Source of the DNA: Darksidea phi
Lineage: Eukaryota; Ascomycota; Dothideomycetes; Pleosporales; Lentitheciaceae
NCBI GenBank assembly: GCA_030770425.1
Contig: JASJFT010000080.1
Coordinates: forward strand, 124,001-188,000
DNA length: 64,000 nucleotides
Direction: 5' to 3'
Positions 48,101 through 63,435 of this stretch are shown in pieces. Made by a program: the position numbers and the translations under genes. Position 1 is the first letter of the stretch; every line of letters starts with the position of its first letter. The notes beneath the pieces were generated by a model. That model made no database searches and was not told the origin of the DNA. It worked only from the letters and a program-made list of their open reading frames with translations.

Positions 48101-51100
48101 ATTCTTTTACGGGACTCTTAACTACCTTAAGTAGTATATCCTATTACTATTCCGATAAAGAGTCTAGTATTCTAAAGTAGTTATAGAGATTAAAGTCTAT
48201 TTCTATATTATCGTTATTTTACTTATATAAGGGGGTATACCTTATAGTATAATAAATTATTAAGATTTTTCTTATTATAGACTTCCTCTATATCGGCCGA
48301 TATAGCTATAATAAATATTATATCGGTAGTATTCTATAAAGCTAAGAATTAAGTATATTAAGGTCCCTATACCGGGTATATAGGGAGGAGGGTAAGACCC
48401 CCTTATATATAGGTAAATAGAGAGGAATAGAAGTATATAGGGGCGTATTCTAGTATAATATATTCTAAGTTATTATATTTTTCTCTATTACTATTATACC
48501 TAGGCCGGGTACTACGTTATTATATAGGGGAAAGAAACGGTCTAGTAGATATAAGGTATCTAGAACTTTACCCCCCCTCGAAGTATATCGAAATAGCTAG
48601 TTAATATATTATTAGATAAAGGCCGGTGGCTTAGTAAAATAGTTAATCTATAAATTAGATAGTATTATAATTAACTTAGTTTTTTATATCTATATTCTTT
48701 AAGTAATTTAATATAATAGATAGTACTCTATTATTAGACTAGCTTATATACTAGATTAGATTATATAACTACTACTAGCTACTATACCTTATTCTATTCT
48801 ATATAAGCTACTCTTATCTAGAGCTTTTATAATTAACGTAGTCTTTACTTCTATTTCTTATAGTAATTTATTCTAAGCCCTTACTATAATATCTATATAA
48901 AAGGATATATAGGTATATTTATCTAAAGTACTCCGTACCTTAATACCTAGATTTACTACTACTTTCTTAGGGGTAACTAGCTCTCGGATAGCTACGACCT
49001 CTTCTACTTACCGTAGTCTATCCTACTAAAAGGAGTATCTAATCCTTACGTAGCTACTAGCCTATTTATAAAAAAAGGTAATCTACTAATATTATAAGCT
49101 TTTATATTACTTTACTTTAGGGATACTATAAACCTATTAAATATTTCTATACGGACTCGTATCTAAAAGTTTCGGTCTTTCCTAAAATAGAAGGAATTAT
49201 TAATTAACTTAAGTATTAGCTAATCGTTTACCTAAAATCTAAAAGAGTCTCTTAATAACCTACTAAATAGGGCCTCGAATATTAGATTATTATACTATAT
49301 TAAGTATAGAATATAGTCTATAATTACGTATTTACCATCGTACCTCTCTAGAGCTAAGTCTAATTTAAAGTAGAATAGAGAGGCGACTAAATACTATACT
49401 ACTTTATTAATACTTACGGATAATAATTAATCTATTTCTACTTTTAATATTAGCTTAGGTATACTTCTCGTATTATTAAGTCTTAGTTTAGTAGTTTTAA
49501 AGTTAATATTAAGATAGTAAATCTTAGGGAGGATTTATACTATAAGCCTAATAGTATTATAGACTCGTCTTACTATCTTATTATATATTTTCTCTAGAAC
49601 TAGATCGCGGATCCGTACGAATATTCTATTCTTCCGAATATTATAGTAGTCTTCCGTCGATACTTTATAATTCCTTCGTTCTAGTTAACTAGTATCTAAG
49701 AATATAATAAAGTTAGACTCTTTAAGAAGCGGAAATATTACTAATACCTCTAAGAGTATCTAAAGTAGTAGATTATTTTCGAGAGGCCCTATATCTTAGA
49801 ATATACTAACTTTATTAATATATTTTAGTAGAAAGAAACTAGAAGGTATAGTTAGTTGTATAAGATAAAATAGGAAAGGTAAGATATATCTAGATATAAT
49901 AGATACGGAATATATACTAGTATTTAGTTAGTTATTAGCTAGGTAGTAAGTTTAGTAGATCTTATATCTTCTAGAGTAGAATATTTCTAAAACTATTCTT
50001 TAGCTTTATAATAGTATACTCTAGAGGATTATTAGGGGGATACTAAAGTTACCTTTTTAGAACTTATCTTAATTACTATCTCGTTGGCCGACCCTATTAT
50101 AATTAGTAAAAAACCGATATAATAGATAATTACTAACTATAGTAATTAGTAAGCTAATCTTTATCCCTATAGACGTTATATTAGAGTAGTCTAGAATACT
50201 CTTACTTATAACCTAGTCTTTTAGTATAGTATTAATATTTCTAGCTAGGTATAGACTATTAGTAAAATATAATAGTATAATCTTAACTATATAGAAAATT
50301 AGTAGGATTTAAAAAGAAACCCGTCGTTTAAAGATACGTCCCGCTATTTCGGAGAATATTTTAATCGACTCCTCTAGAGGTCGTCCTAGAATAAAGTAAT
50401 TAATAGTAATAATTATACCTTTATATTATAAGTATTAGTTCTATTTAAGGTATATATTAGGAAACTTATCTATACTAATCCTAAAACTTATCGTAATATA
50501 CCGTTAAAGTAGAATTAGACTAAGACGATCTTAAATTAGCTTTATTATTATTAAGGGTATAATACTATATATACCTCCTCTATTAATATATAAAACTCCT
50601 ACTTCTATAGTTAGGGGGGGTATCCTTATAGTTATATTATCCGGTATCTCCTATTTATAGAGAAAGTAATAGCGAACTTTAAAGACCTACGGGTTATCTT
50701 TATAGTAATTTCTAAAGACTATAATATAATTTTCGTAAATATAGTATCTATATAGTAGATAATATTATAGCCTTCTACGTAGATAGTATAAATATATATT
50801 ACTACTCTAGATATAGTACTATCTCTCTTAGAAGTATATAAGGTTACTTCTATAAATTTCGACTACGGATTTTCTATTATCGCTAATATATTATTAGAAG
50901 TAGCGAATAAAGTTATTTTTAACTATATTAATAAAGCTACTTTATAGGATAATATTATTAGACTACTTAAGGACTATAGTCCGGGCTTTACTTACCTTAT
51001 AGAAAATGTCCCTATAAAGTATATTAAAGACTATCTTAGATTTAAAAGCTATACTAGGATTAGAATAACTAGATTCCTAGTAGGAATAGTACTTACTATA

Positions 51101-54100
51101 CGCTTTAGAAGGGTAACTATCTAGAAAGAGAGCTAAAGTAATTATTAGAGCTACGAATTCTATTAGCTAATTAGAGGATACGATATATTTTAGAAAGTTT
51201 AAGAGATACTTATCTAAGTCTAGTACTACTAGATTATAGATTCTTAATACTCTAAGGAAATCGAATAATATATAAAGGGACTCTAAAAAATACCTACTTA
51301 CGTATTTAAAGAAAGTAGTAAAATAGATTATAGAGAATAGTATTTATATACCTTCTCTACTCTTTTATACTTAATTAGATCTCTCTATAAGATATTCTTT
51401 TATATACCAATACTAGGTATTAATAGATATTATACTATTTAGGAAAAGGGCGACTATATTAATCGCCGAGATCTATTTAGATAGATCTTTTATCGTTTCC
51501 TCTCTTAGTATATATAGAAAGACTTTTCTAGTCTCCTCCTTAATTTCTACTCTCGGAGTAATCTTATTAGTAACTATTACTATACTCGGGAGTATACTCT
51601 TTAGAAGTATCGATAAGTAGCCTCTCTTTAGCTATATAGCTAAGTAATATATAATTTATCTAAAGCCGCCGATATCCGTAGAAAAGAAGTAGAAAATATC
51701 TATAAAGGGGAATAGTAGATAAGTATATATATTAACTATAGCGATATTTCTAGATTATTAAAGGGATTATCTTATAGTTTTATAGTACTTATTAGCTTTT
51801 ATATTCTTCCTCTTTAAGATATAACTAGGTATATCGTTATCTATAAGAAGTATAGGATAGCTATTAAAGATACTAGAAGGATTAAGATAAAGGTATAGCT
51901 TACCTAGATTTTACTTAATTATAAATCTTCAAACTTTCTTTAATCTAAATAATATCTAAAGAGTAATTAACTTTTCTATATTACCGATTAGTAGAAATAG
52001 ACTTAGCTATTATATATTAGATTAAGGTATATAGTTAATAAGTACTTAAAGCCTATCTAATTCTAGAAGAGTAACTTCGCTACCTTATATAGAAATACTA
52101 AGCTAGTAGATATAGTCGTAATACTTTATAACTAATAGAACTAATAGTTAGTCGGTAGAGTTATCTAGCTTTATATAAGAGTTCTATAGTAGTTAGATAT
52201 AGACTTAGTTAGGAGTCGAAATAGGGTTTTCTTAAATTAGAAATAGTAGTACTTACTATAACTATTTCGGGTAAAACGTAGACTATAATAGAGATTCTTA
52301 CTAGAGGCCGATTAAGGCTCTACCTAATTAGTATATTTTTTCTTATCTAACCTTAAAATAATACTTAAACCTCTACTACTATATAGTTTAGAAACTAGTA
52401 TTTTAAATAAATTATTACTAGTATACTATATTATACCTTAATACTATAGTAAGTAATTTATATTTACCGTAGCTTATCTAAATAATACCTCCGTCTAATA
52501 AAGCTAGATTTAAGGAGAACTATATCGACTCTTCTATAATACTTATTTAGCCGTCGAGGTAAAATAAAGGAATATACTTTATATAGTAGGTCTAGATTAT
52601 ACTATTACTATAAAAGTATAGATCTAGAGCTACTAATTTATACGAAATACGTAAAGTAGACCGAATAAATAGTAAATTTTAAAAAGATTATTATTAAGAT
52701 CTATAAATACTATTATACTTATTAGAACCCTAAAGCTTATTTTACTATAACTTATATAATAGAAGAGACCGAGGAGAGGCTATTAAATAGACGGGTCGAG
52801 CTACCTAGCGATATCCTATTTATTCCCTATCTATAGAGGTATAGTATAGGGTAGTTATCCCTAATAAGAGGAGAATCTCTACTTCCTATAAACTAGTATA
52901 TAAAGTCTATAGTATGTAATTAATTTTATATTCGCTAGGAGAAATACTATAAGCTTTATTTAATTCTATTCTACCCTATTGTAATATACTAATTACCGTT
53001 AATATAGTCCCTATAAGGTAGCTATAAACTATTAGCTATTTTCTACCTAATAAAATTTATTCGTAGATATTATCTAATATCTATATTCGTAGTATCCGTA
53101 GATTATTATTCGATATATAATATCTTTCTTCCTATTAATATTATCTTCTTAGTATCGGACTTATATATAGGGATAGAATTAAACTAAATATTAGATTTTA
53201 GAATCTAAATATAATAGATAGGTTTAATAGTATTATATAAAGTATAGATATAAGTTAAGTTATAGAGTCTAATATTCGACTTAATATTTTATATTATTAT
53301 TTAGACTACCGGTAAGAATACCGTTTTTAGTTATAGTAAAATACCTTAAAATTTAACTATAATTAGAAAAGAATAGAGTCTAGTTTATATAATAATATCG
53401 ATATCTATATATAATATATAAAACTAAAGAGATTTAGTCGGAATATCTAGGTTAATATAGTATTAATATACCTCGACGTAGCTAGTATTACTCCTAAGCT
53501 TACCTAAATAATTCTAAAGCTAGTAGACTATATAGATACTTTTTATTCTTACGTTATTTAGGATTATAAAGTTACTAGTATAGGATAATATAGAATTACT
53601 ATAGCTATAGTTACTATTATCGAACGACGTAATACCTAGTACTATAAAGATACTTAGTAAATAATATATTAACCTTTATAAGATATCTTACGTCTATCTC
53701 TTCTACTACCTACTTTCTAGCTCCGTATCTCCCTAAATATTATATTATCCTCGCTAGAAGTACTCTTACCTTTAATACCGAACTAGGATATATTACCTAT
53801 AATACTATTAGTTAATACGAGGGTAGATATATACCTATTTTCTAAGTAGTATATAATAACTTAAGATCTAGGGCTAGCTTTTAACCTAGGGAATCCGTTA
53901 GCTTAGAACTATAAGTATTAAAAGGGACCGTAGAAGATCTACTCTAGAGAGTTACTAAGTAGTATATACGTATTTTCTTTATTAAGATCTTAATTTATAA
54001 TACGAGTAGCTAGTAGATCTATTAGTAGTATAAGGGAGAAGAATAGTATAAGATCTTACTATAATTACGAATAAATCTAAGATCTCTAATAGGTTAACTA

Positions 54101-57100
54101 TCCGTTTCTATTATTTATATATTCTTAATCTTAAGAGAGGGACTATTAGTTTATATTAGTACCGCGTAAAAGTTATATTATCTACCTATAAATAACTAGC
54201 TACTATAGTTACTAAGTAAATAAAGTAAAATATAGACGTTTAGATAAATAACCTTATATTAGTTTCTTTAAAGTAATAAACTCTAGTTTTAGAGACTATA
54301 GCGCTCGATCTCTTCTATATATATTTCTTTAAACGTTCCTAGAAATAGGACTACTAGACGGACTACTTTCGGATATACTATTAATAAGGTCTAAATTTAG
54401 TCCGTCCTAAAATTAGAATATTTAGCTTAATAAATATATAATCTTCGAAAAGATATAGTTCTTACCTACTTATCCTAAGTAGTTTATCCTAAGTATTACT
54501 ATATCGAGTATTACTATACTAAGTAGTACTAAACTACCCCTAATATCGTAGGGGTAAATTCGCTTTAGGGAAAGTCTATCCTAGAGTATATAGACTTTCG
54601 TCGTCTTTCTTAGAGAATACTTTCTAAATATAGGTAGCGTTTAATAGGTAAAAACTTAGCGATTAGCTATCGCTCTAAGTCCGTTTAGTACTAGGTACTA
54701 CGACGACGAAGTATATTAAAATAGAATAAATAGTATATATTTACTCTAGAATTAGATTAAGTATAGTATACTTAATAAGACTAATCTAACTATATCTAAT
54801 TATATATAAGGCCGCGTACCTACCTTCTATTTAAACTAACTACTAAAATTTTCTAATTTAATTCTAATAGTATATAAAGTAGTTACCTATATATCTACGT
54901 CGCTATAGTTAAGGTAGTAAAGAAGATAATATTATTCTACTATAGCGGTTATTCTATTATACGTAAATAGACGTTAGTATATCTTATTAGATAGACGGAG
55001 TAGTAAGAGATAAATAGAGACTAGATAAGAGTATTAAATCTTTTACTACTTAGACGGATAATTTATTAATATCGAAAGAGGTACTAAAGGATAAGTTATA
55101 ATTAGTTTACTATAATCTAGCGGAGAGTCCTAGAGTATAGTACGTAAAATAGTATTATCCTAAATCTAAAATATTATCTACGTAGTTCTTCTAGACTTTT
55201 TTTAATATAAGCTCCTTAAAATATCCCTCTTATAAGTATAGGTAAACTTAGAGTAGATAGCTCTAAAAAGAAAGAAACTTTTCTTTTTATACCGTCCTTT
55301 ATCGCGGTTTAACCCGATATCGTATTTAATAGCAATTACTTAGATTTATTAACTCTTCTAGTTCTTTTAGTTCTTCTTCTTTTAATTATATATATAGTCG
55401 TTAAACTAGATTATATATCTATTTTCTTTATATCTTTAAATAGTCGGTTTACGGACTTAGAATATAATTACTATTTACTAGCTTTAGAGGGCGTACGTAA
55501 TTAGCTAGGAATACTTATAATCTATAAGATTCTCTATAAGAATTCCTCTAAAGTTATATAGAAATAGCTACCTTCTTTTCTTTAAAAATCTATAATTAAT
55601 ATAACGTCGATATCTAGCTCTCTATATTAGTAGACCTTATTCTTTAATCCGTATAATCTTTTCTTTAGCTATTTATTTCGGTCTCTAGTTAACTATTCTA
55701 TTATAGCTATAGGGCTATAGGATATTATATAGGTTCTATTAAGTCTATAGAACTACTACTATATATTAAACTATAATTATATTTCTAAAAAAAGAAGAGA
55801 TATTTTAGGAGTAGGCCGCTTCTAACCCCTAGTACGGCCTGATAGGGATTCTAATCCTTCTATAATTACTCTATATTTATTCTATATTTTTAGTATAGAT
55901 AATAAGAGTATATCTAATATTAGTATAGTAATATATAACTAATTATTACTCTCTATATAGTTTTTATACGTCGTATAGATATATTAGATAAGTAGTATAG
56001 CTATTAATATTAAATTTAAACGCCGCTAGAGAATAGTACTAGAACTAGTACCCCGCCGAACTAATTCTTAGAATAGTATAGAATAGTACTAGGTTTTCGG
56101 TTATACTTTACTTATAAAAGTCGTTAGTAGGCTATAACTCTAATTATTTTATATTCCCTCTCTATAAGAAGTATAGTTATCTATTATATAGTTTATTATC
56201 TTACTTATTCTATCTATTTCTTAAGTTATTCTCGGTTAGATAATAGTCGAAAAGTATAATTATACTATAGATAGACTACTAACTATTATAATTAACGCCG
56301 GCTAAGGGCCTAATAGTTCTATTATCGAGTTTTTCCTACCGTTCTTTACCAATTACTCCGATATAGAGAGTAGAAAGCTAGCTTAGCTATTACTAGGAAA
56401 GTATATTATATACGGTACTTATTAAGCTAATAATTATTAGGGTCTATTCTAGGAGGTAATTTAGGTAATATACCCGCTACGGCTAGCTCTTTAATTATAT
56501 CGGGGATAGCTAATTATAATAGCTTTATAGGGACTAAGGCTACTCTATACCTTATATAGTTCTTCCTACTTAAATTAACTCGCTACGTAGTTACTTTATC
56601 CGGCGGAGTAATAAAGTAATTTAACGGTACTATAGAAATAATAATAAGTAAAGATAGAGTAGTTATACCTATTAATAATATATTCTATAGTCGATAAGTA
56701 TACGATATTTATTATTCCGTCGTTACTTCTATAGAGGTAGCGTTATATAGTACTAGAGGATTATAGGGTCGTTTTTTTAGAAGTATCTACTAGTTATTTA
56801 AAGTATAGGGGTATTATCGTTAATATTATAGAGTAGTACGTAGTAGCGAAATTAAGACGTTATTATAAGTTCTTAGTATAACTAAGTATAGGAATTATTG
56901 TAAGTTAGTATCTATAATTAATTAAATAAGTAGAAGACTCGAGTAATTTATATATAGAGGGTCTAGTAATTAGAGACCCGATATATATATTAGATAGGGT
57001 ATATATTAGATAGTAGATTATATTACTATTTTTTCGTAAAATTTCTTCTTATAGTAATACTAGTAGATAATAATACTACGACCTCGTCTAACTCTTTTTA

Positions 57101-59330
57101 GCTCGGATAAACCCTACTAATATATCGATTCTTAGGACGTCTAAGTTAATATAACGATATATAGTTAAGGGATACTTTTAAATAGTCGTCTTATATATTA
57201 ATAGATAGTACGCTAACGTACTTAATAATACCTTAGATACTTATTCCTTTAATAACTTCTACGTCGTATCTAAGCCTAGTACTATACTTCTAAAATAGGT
57301 TCTAGATAAAATACTCGTAGACGCGGAGGAATAGTACTAGTACTAGAGCTAATCTAATAATTTATAAGTCTACTCGCTAATTAATCTTAATCTTATAACC
57401 CCCTTTAATTAATATAACTAGTATTATAACCTATTTCTTAATATTAACTAATTCTATATTCTCTTCTTTAGGAAGCTTAATAGTATAAAATCTTTAAAGA
57501 AGTCGTATAACCGTATATCCGGCCTCTATAAGTATAAAATCTATTAATAGTACGTAATTAGTTTAACCTACGTAACTAGAACTAGAAGAATACTTATATC
57601 TAAGATAATTCTATAGACTACTATAGAAGAGAAGATAGCTCTATTTAAGATTTATTAGATTATACTATAGAGGTATATTCTTATCCTATCTTTTTCTAGG
57701 TAGAATAGCTTAGTATCTATTCTATAAAGGTTAGGCCGTTTATATATAGAATATATACTAAAGGCTATAGTACTCCCTTTAGAAATAAGAATAGAAGACT
57801 CCCGATCTAGCCCGCTATCTATAGGAAGTATAGTAGTCCTTAATATTATACGAGTATTAATAGGGACGGATAGATAAAGTCGTAAGACTAGGTAAGTAAG
57901 AAGTAGTATTTAAGGAGTAGTTTAAGAGATATACTTTCTTTAAGTATATTCTATAAATATAGTAGTTATCTAAGGTTATCTTAACTTAGGTCTAAATTAA
58001 TATCGTATATTAAGGTAATTTCTAAGTATAATTTCTCTATAACTTATAGATAACGGATAAGTAAGAAACTACTATATTAGAAAGGTATTACTATATAAGG
58101 TAATAACTTATAATATCTAGGAGAGAAGATAGACTATAGTATCTCTTCCTATAGCTATAAGATTAATAATTTAGCCTCGAAGTATAGTTTAATCTAATAT
58201 TCTTTATATAATTATATTAAGGAAAACGTATCGTCTTCGGCCCGATAAAAGATTATATTTAATAATTTAGTCTATAAACTTATAGACGTCTTAGTAAGTC
58301 TATTAAAATTCTCTACTATTTATAAGCTAGTAAAGATAAAGAAGTCGAAATTACTTTATAATCTATTATTAAGTAGTATTAAAGGTAGTTATAAATATAT
58401 ACTCTCTAGTAGCTTTAGAAGCGATTAGACTTCTTACTAACTCGTTAAAAAGAAAGACTATAGTTATATCGAGAGTAAGGTAGAAAAATAAAGGCTAGAG
58501 ATCGATTATACTATTACTTTCTTAAATAAGCTAAATTAGATTATTTATAGTAGTTCGGAAAACCTTAAGGTTTTTATACTACTTATACTATAGCTACGGC
58601 TATAGTATATCTTAGGAGTATTTCTAGTTAAGACCCTTTTATATAAAGATACTATTACTAAATATAATAGCTCGGCGTAACCCTATACTAAAATCTAGCT
58701 AGAATTTAGCTTTTAAAAAGAGTTAATTATAGGTAATCTAGCCCTACTTTTAAAATTAGTAGAGAAAATAGTCTTAAGATTAGCTAGCTCTATTATACTA
58801 TATACTTTCGTTCTAAGAAATCTTTACTCTAAAGTACTTCCTATCTAGTAGAAATAGAATAAGAATAGTTCTATTAATCGTAATTTAGTATCCGCCCGAA
58901 AGATCTATTCGAGGTAATTAGCTCTAAATAACCTTTAATTAGATAGTCTTAGAGCTAGAAGGTAGCTATATCTCTAACTAATAGCTTAATCTACCTATAT
59001 AGATTTAGTAATATAATTAGAATTATATAGTAGGCTTACTACTCGTTACCGTCGACTATATAAATACTAAAGTAAAACCCTAATAATCTAAATAAGTATT
59101 ACTAAAGGGAGAACTACTAGCGCTATTTTTCTAAAATAATTATTAGTCCTAGGCTCTATAGCTAACTACGGTTTAATATTAACTTCTATAGATATAGACT
59201 AGGAGAACTTAATAGTAACCCCTTAGCTAATACTAGTCTCTAAAGTATAGCTTAATACTTACTAAGAATATATTTATATAACTTACGTAAAGTACTATAA
59301 ATAAATTATTAAATTAGAACGCTAGTTCTA

Positions 59331-59470
59331 TACTTATACTACTTATTAATAGCTTATACTACTTACTAATAGCTTATACTAGGCGCTAATAGCTTATACT
59401 AGGTACTAATAGCTTATACTAGGCGCTAATAGCTTATACTAGATACTAATAGCTTACGCTAGGTAACTCT
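59331..59470. repeat. Tandem array of a 20-bp unit, about seven copies
   Basis: Units such as AGCTTATACTAGGCGCTAAT follow each other head to tail. Copies alternate between ACTTACTAAT, AGGCGCTAAT, AGGTACTAAT and AGATACTAAT endings. The unit is not a multiple of three and there is no spacer, so this is a minisatellite, not a CRISPR array. Some differences are of the type RIP makes, others (GGCGC versus GGTAC) need more than C-to-T changes. Confidence 0.85.
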
Positions 59471-62108
59471 ATCTTAAACTAATACTTAGCTTAATAGAGA
59501 GTATTAATTAAGGGTTAACCGAAAGTTAGCTATATACGGAATATATAAATATAAGTACTTTTATTATCTAAGTAGTATTAGAAACTAAAAGCTTCTTAAG
59601 CCGGCTACTAAAATAGTATTAAAAAAATTCTAAGAAAAGGTTTACTTAATTAAGTATTTTTACTTTAGTCTTTTTATAAGGGGCTTACGATTAAGAATAG
59701 ATCCTAACTTCGAACTTTAGAAGATTTATTATTAATCTAAGTCGATTTCTACTACTTATTTAACTTCTATTTCTCTTTAATCTCCTTATAGAGCTCTTAG
59801 AAGTTTATAAGTACCTACTAAAGGGATTTAATAACTCGACCTACTTCTACTATAATATATATTCTCGCTCGATAGCTTATATAATATATAGTCTATTCTT
59901 TATTAAGCTTATATTTTAAACTCTTAAGCTCTAATATCCTCTATTTAATTAGCTACTTAAGGTTTAGTACTAGTATCTTCTTCGACCCTTCTAAATTTAT
60001 ATCGTCCGTTAGTATAGCCGGTCTATTTTTATAGGTAGCTCCCGCGTTAATAGTATTACTCAAGGGAGGCCCGCGAGGAGAGATTATTAGAGGGATTTTT
60101 ATTCTCTTATATCTAAATATACTACTAATATTCCGTTATTTATATCTCTAGAGATTATCGTTATATTTATATCCTACGTATTAGTTTTAATCGGACCGTT
60201 TTAGGGTCTATATCTAAAGTAGGAATAGGTAGAAATCCTAAATAAAACCTTCTAGATTTAGATTAGGATTATAGTATAGTCTAATACTACGTATCTCTAG
60301 AAATATTATAGACTAGTAATTCTTTCTAATCTTCCGTATATTACGGCGTAGTCTAGTACTATTATACGTGAAGAAGTAATTATTTACTAAGTAGGGTATA
60401 CTATAATCTTTAGTATAAACGAGGGGTTAGGGTTATAGAAACGAACTAGCTAACTAAGAATAATACTAATAGTTACTACTTAACTATATACGGAAGGTAG
60501 AGCTAAGTACCCTTTCTAGTAGATTGGCTATAAAGCTATATTCGCTAGCTACTATAATATATACTATTTTATAAAATATAAAAAGTAAAGTAGATATAAA
60601 AGTATAATTCTATAGCCTAAAAAGTAAAAGCCTATACGCTATCTATCTAACCTATTTTCTCTTATAGATCTTAGTAGGCGCGTTATATTACTTTAAGACT
60701 TTATTACTTTTATTATCCTTACTATCTCTCTTTCTCTTACTAATATTTATAGACTCTTTAGTAGGTAATAATCCTATCTCTTAAGACTCTACTACGTAAT
60801 TTATCTTCTTAAGTTTATTAAGCTTTTACTTAAAGTTAAGGATAAAATTAGTAGTATTTATTAATATATTTTATATATTAGTCTTTTCCTTTTCTAGCTC
60901 TATAATTCTAGCTTTAAGCTACTTCGTCTTTATTTCTACTTTACTAATCTTAGGCTCCCGCGAAGCCTAGTTAGTAAGACGTCGTTCGTATTCCTAGACT
61001 ACCGATTATTAGATAAGGATAGTTATCTATACGTTATCTAACTCCTTCTATAGGGACCGGTACTTACTAGCTATATCGACTAGATTATTAAGGGCTTTCT
61101 TATACTAGGTATTAAGTGTTCGATATATCTAGAAGGATTAAATATAGTATTATTTTTTATTATAATATATATACTCGTATACTACGTATTTTCTCTATAG
61201 AAAGATAACTATACGTCGAGTCTTATAGAGGTCTCTACGATAGATTTCTATAATTCTACCGGTATTATAGAGTCTTTAATTAATAGAGACTAGTTAATAG
61301 TCTATAGGGGCTTAGCCGTTGTTACGAGACCTAGGGTATTCTTCTTTCCTATTAATATAAATCTAAAATAAGTTAGAATAGGAAACCTTATAGCGGAGCT
61401 CTTATAATATAGTATCTTACTACTTAATACTTTAAATAGTCGATTAAGAGGCTATAGTTTTAAGAAATTACTTATTAACTAGTAGTAAGAAATCTTCGGA
61501 TTATTAGTAAAGGTTAAAGGAATAAATTACCGTTAAATAGTCTTTAGTAGCTCTAATCTTAGGGTAGTACTTCTCTAGATATTCCTATTTATAGAAGTAT
61601 CTTCCCCTTAAGTTTTCCCTTAGATAAGTCCTACCCTATCTAGGCGTAAGATATCTAATACTACCCTATAGGATATCTAAGACGTTATCCTAGCTAAGTC
61701 TTACCCCTATTCGTATAGAATATATAGTAGGAGGTTAATATAGGTCCTATATATACGACTTACTATCTAGTCTATAATTACTAAACTCCTTATCTAAATC
61801 TATACCTTATTACGATATAGAGCTAGGGTATTTTCTAAATCTATACGTTATTAAACCTTCTAATTATATAATATAGAGGTTAGTTACCCTTTTACTACCT
61901 AAGAGAGAGCTTATTTCTAAACTACGCAGCCTAGATTTAATCCTAGAAAATAACCTAGTTTAGGGTCTTACTCTAGTATTACCTTAAACTATATTATTAG
62001 CTATAGGGTCTAATTAAGGGGTCTCTATAAAATAATTATAAAATTTACTAATATATATCTATTATATCTATTACTTAGGAACTTTACCTTTAGAGTTATA
62101 TTACTAAA

Positions 62109-63435
62109 AAGCTCCGTCGAGATAAGAATTATCTATATAAATCTATTACGTATAAAAACCTACGCGAGAAGCTTTAGCCTATTATAATAAAGGCCGAGGA
62201 TATACTATTAAAAAGTAAAGAAGAACTTAACTAGGTAACGGATAAGGTATATACCTAGCCTAAAATAGAATAAAAAGAAGAGATAGGATTATTTACGAAG
62301 AGGACTTTAATAAGTTTAAAGGTCGAAAGATTAGTAGATCTAATACTAGATAATAATAGAAAGAAGTAGGGGTATTTTATTTAGGTCGTAGAAATAATAT
62401 ATATCGGCGAGAAGTAGGGGCTTAATAGTAAGAAATAAAATCTAAAATATAAGTAAGGAAACTACTATAGCTTAAATCTAGTAACTATCTAGCCGTACTA
62501 TAAGCCTATCTTCGAGATATAATAGTAATTTATCTTATTACGGTATAGTAAAGACTACCTCTTATACTAAAATCTAGTATATATAAGCGTACGGTACTTA
62601 TTAGTTCTTTTTATATCCCTATACTATCTAAGTTATTACTTAAAGACTACTAATCTATAATATATTAGCTCTATAATAAATAGTACTAATACTAATTATA
62701 TCGTTTAAGAACCCGTAGTAGACCTTATAACCGAATACCCTCTAAGATATAGATTAATTACCTTAAATATACGTTATATCTTTAGAAAATTATCTACCTT
62801 ATAAAATAGACGATATACTCTAATAGCTTCTTATCGACTAGAATTTATAGTTACTATTTAACCCTATATACGATTTAATCTATATACTAAACCCTAGTTA
62901 GCTATAGAAAGATAACCTACTTAGTTATTTAATAATACTAGATAATCCGTTATAGACGTAAATAACTATAACCTATATAAATATACCTACTAGGTTAGTT
63001 AATAAGATATAGTTAATCGCTAGGGAGTAGTATTCTATAACTAAGCCTACGATAGAAGTATAATATACGGAAGAGTAGTTAGATAGTAATAGCTAAGATC
63101 TAACGCGTTAAGCCCTAGCTAGTAGATTAGAGAAGTTAGAAGAGCGAATCGGTTTAATTAAAGAATAAACGAGGTAATATTATTCTATTAGCTAATTTCT
63201 TATTCGTTTCTAACGGCGGAGTAGATATTTTACTAATATTTAGACCTATATTAAGGAATTTTAAGAATAGACTATAGAGTTTAAGTAAATAACGGAGACC
63301 CTCGTAATAGAGCTAAATAACTCTAAGGCTAAAAACCTATAAATTTACTTATATTTCTTTAATATTTACTCCGGTACCTAGTATTAGTAGAATAGTTAAC
63401 TCCTAAAAGCTAATAAATTAGATAGAATATACTAT
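62109..63435 (+). pseudogene. RIP-mutated unidentified coding frame(s) with coiled coil
   Basis: Two plus-strand frames meet near 62,700. The first (62109-62700) reads NLREKL, KAEDILLKSKEELN and LKVERLVDLILDNNRKK. The second (62700-63435) reads SLENYLPYKIDDIL, then ASRLEKLEERIGLIKE, a clear coiled-coil stretch, and TIEFKWITETLVIELNNSKA. Stops are only TAA/TAG, at a rate close to that expected for former Gln and Trp. The frame change may be an intron or an indel. I do not recognise the protein. It could be a structural gag-like protein or a host gene; nothing decides this. Confidence 0.4.

Larger units (their letters stand above)
41964..62108. other. RIP-mutated sequence, mostly unassigned
   Basis: About 20 kb in which I found no certain gene. 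A plus-strand frame at 50,672-51,180 is protein-like in its second half (FDYGFSIIANILLEVANKV, IENVPIKYIKDYLRF) but was not identified. A further plus-strand stretch near 52,680-52,910 (IIEETEERLLNRRVELPSD) also looks coding. Direct repeats occur at 44,944 and 45,080, and a 20-bp tandem array at 59331-59470. No LTR pair, reverse transcriptase or recombinase could be proven by reading alone. Confidence 0.4.

Noticed and set aside
59331..59470. CRISPR-like array
   Set aside because: Units are head to tail without spacers and the DNA is fungal, so it is a minisatellite.
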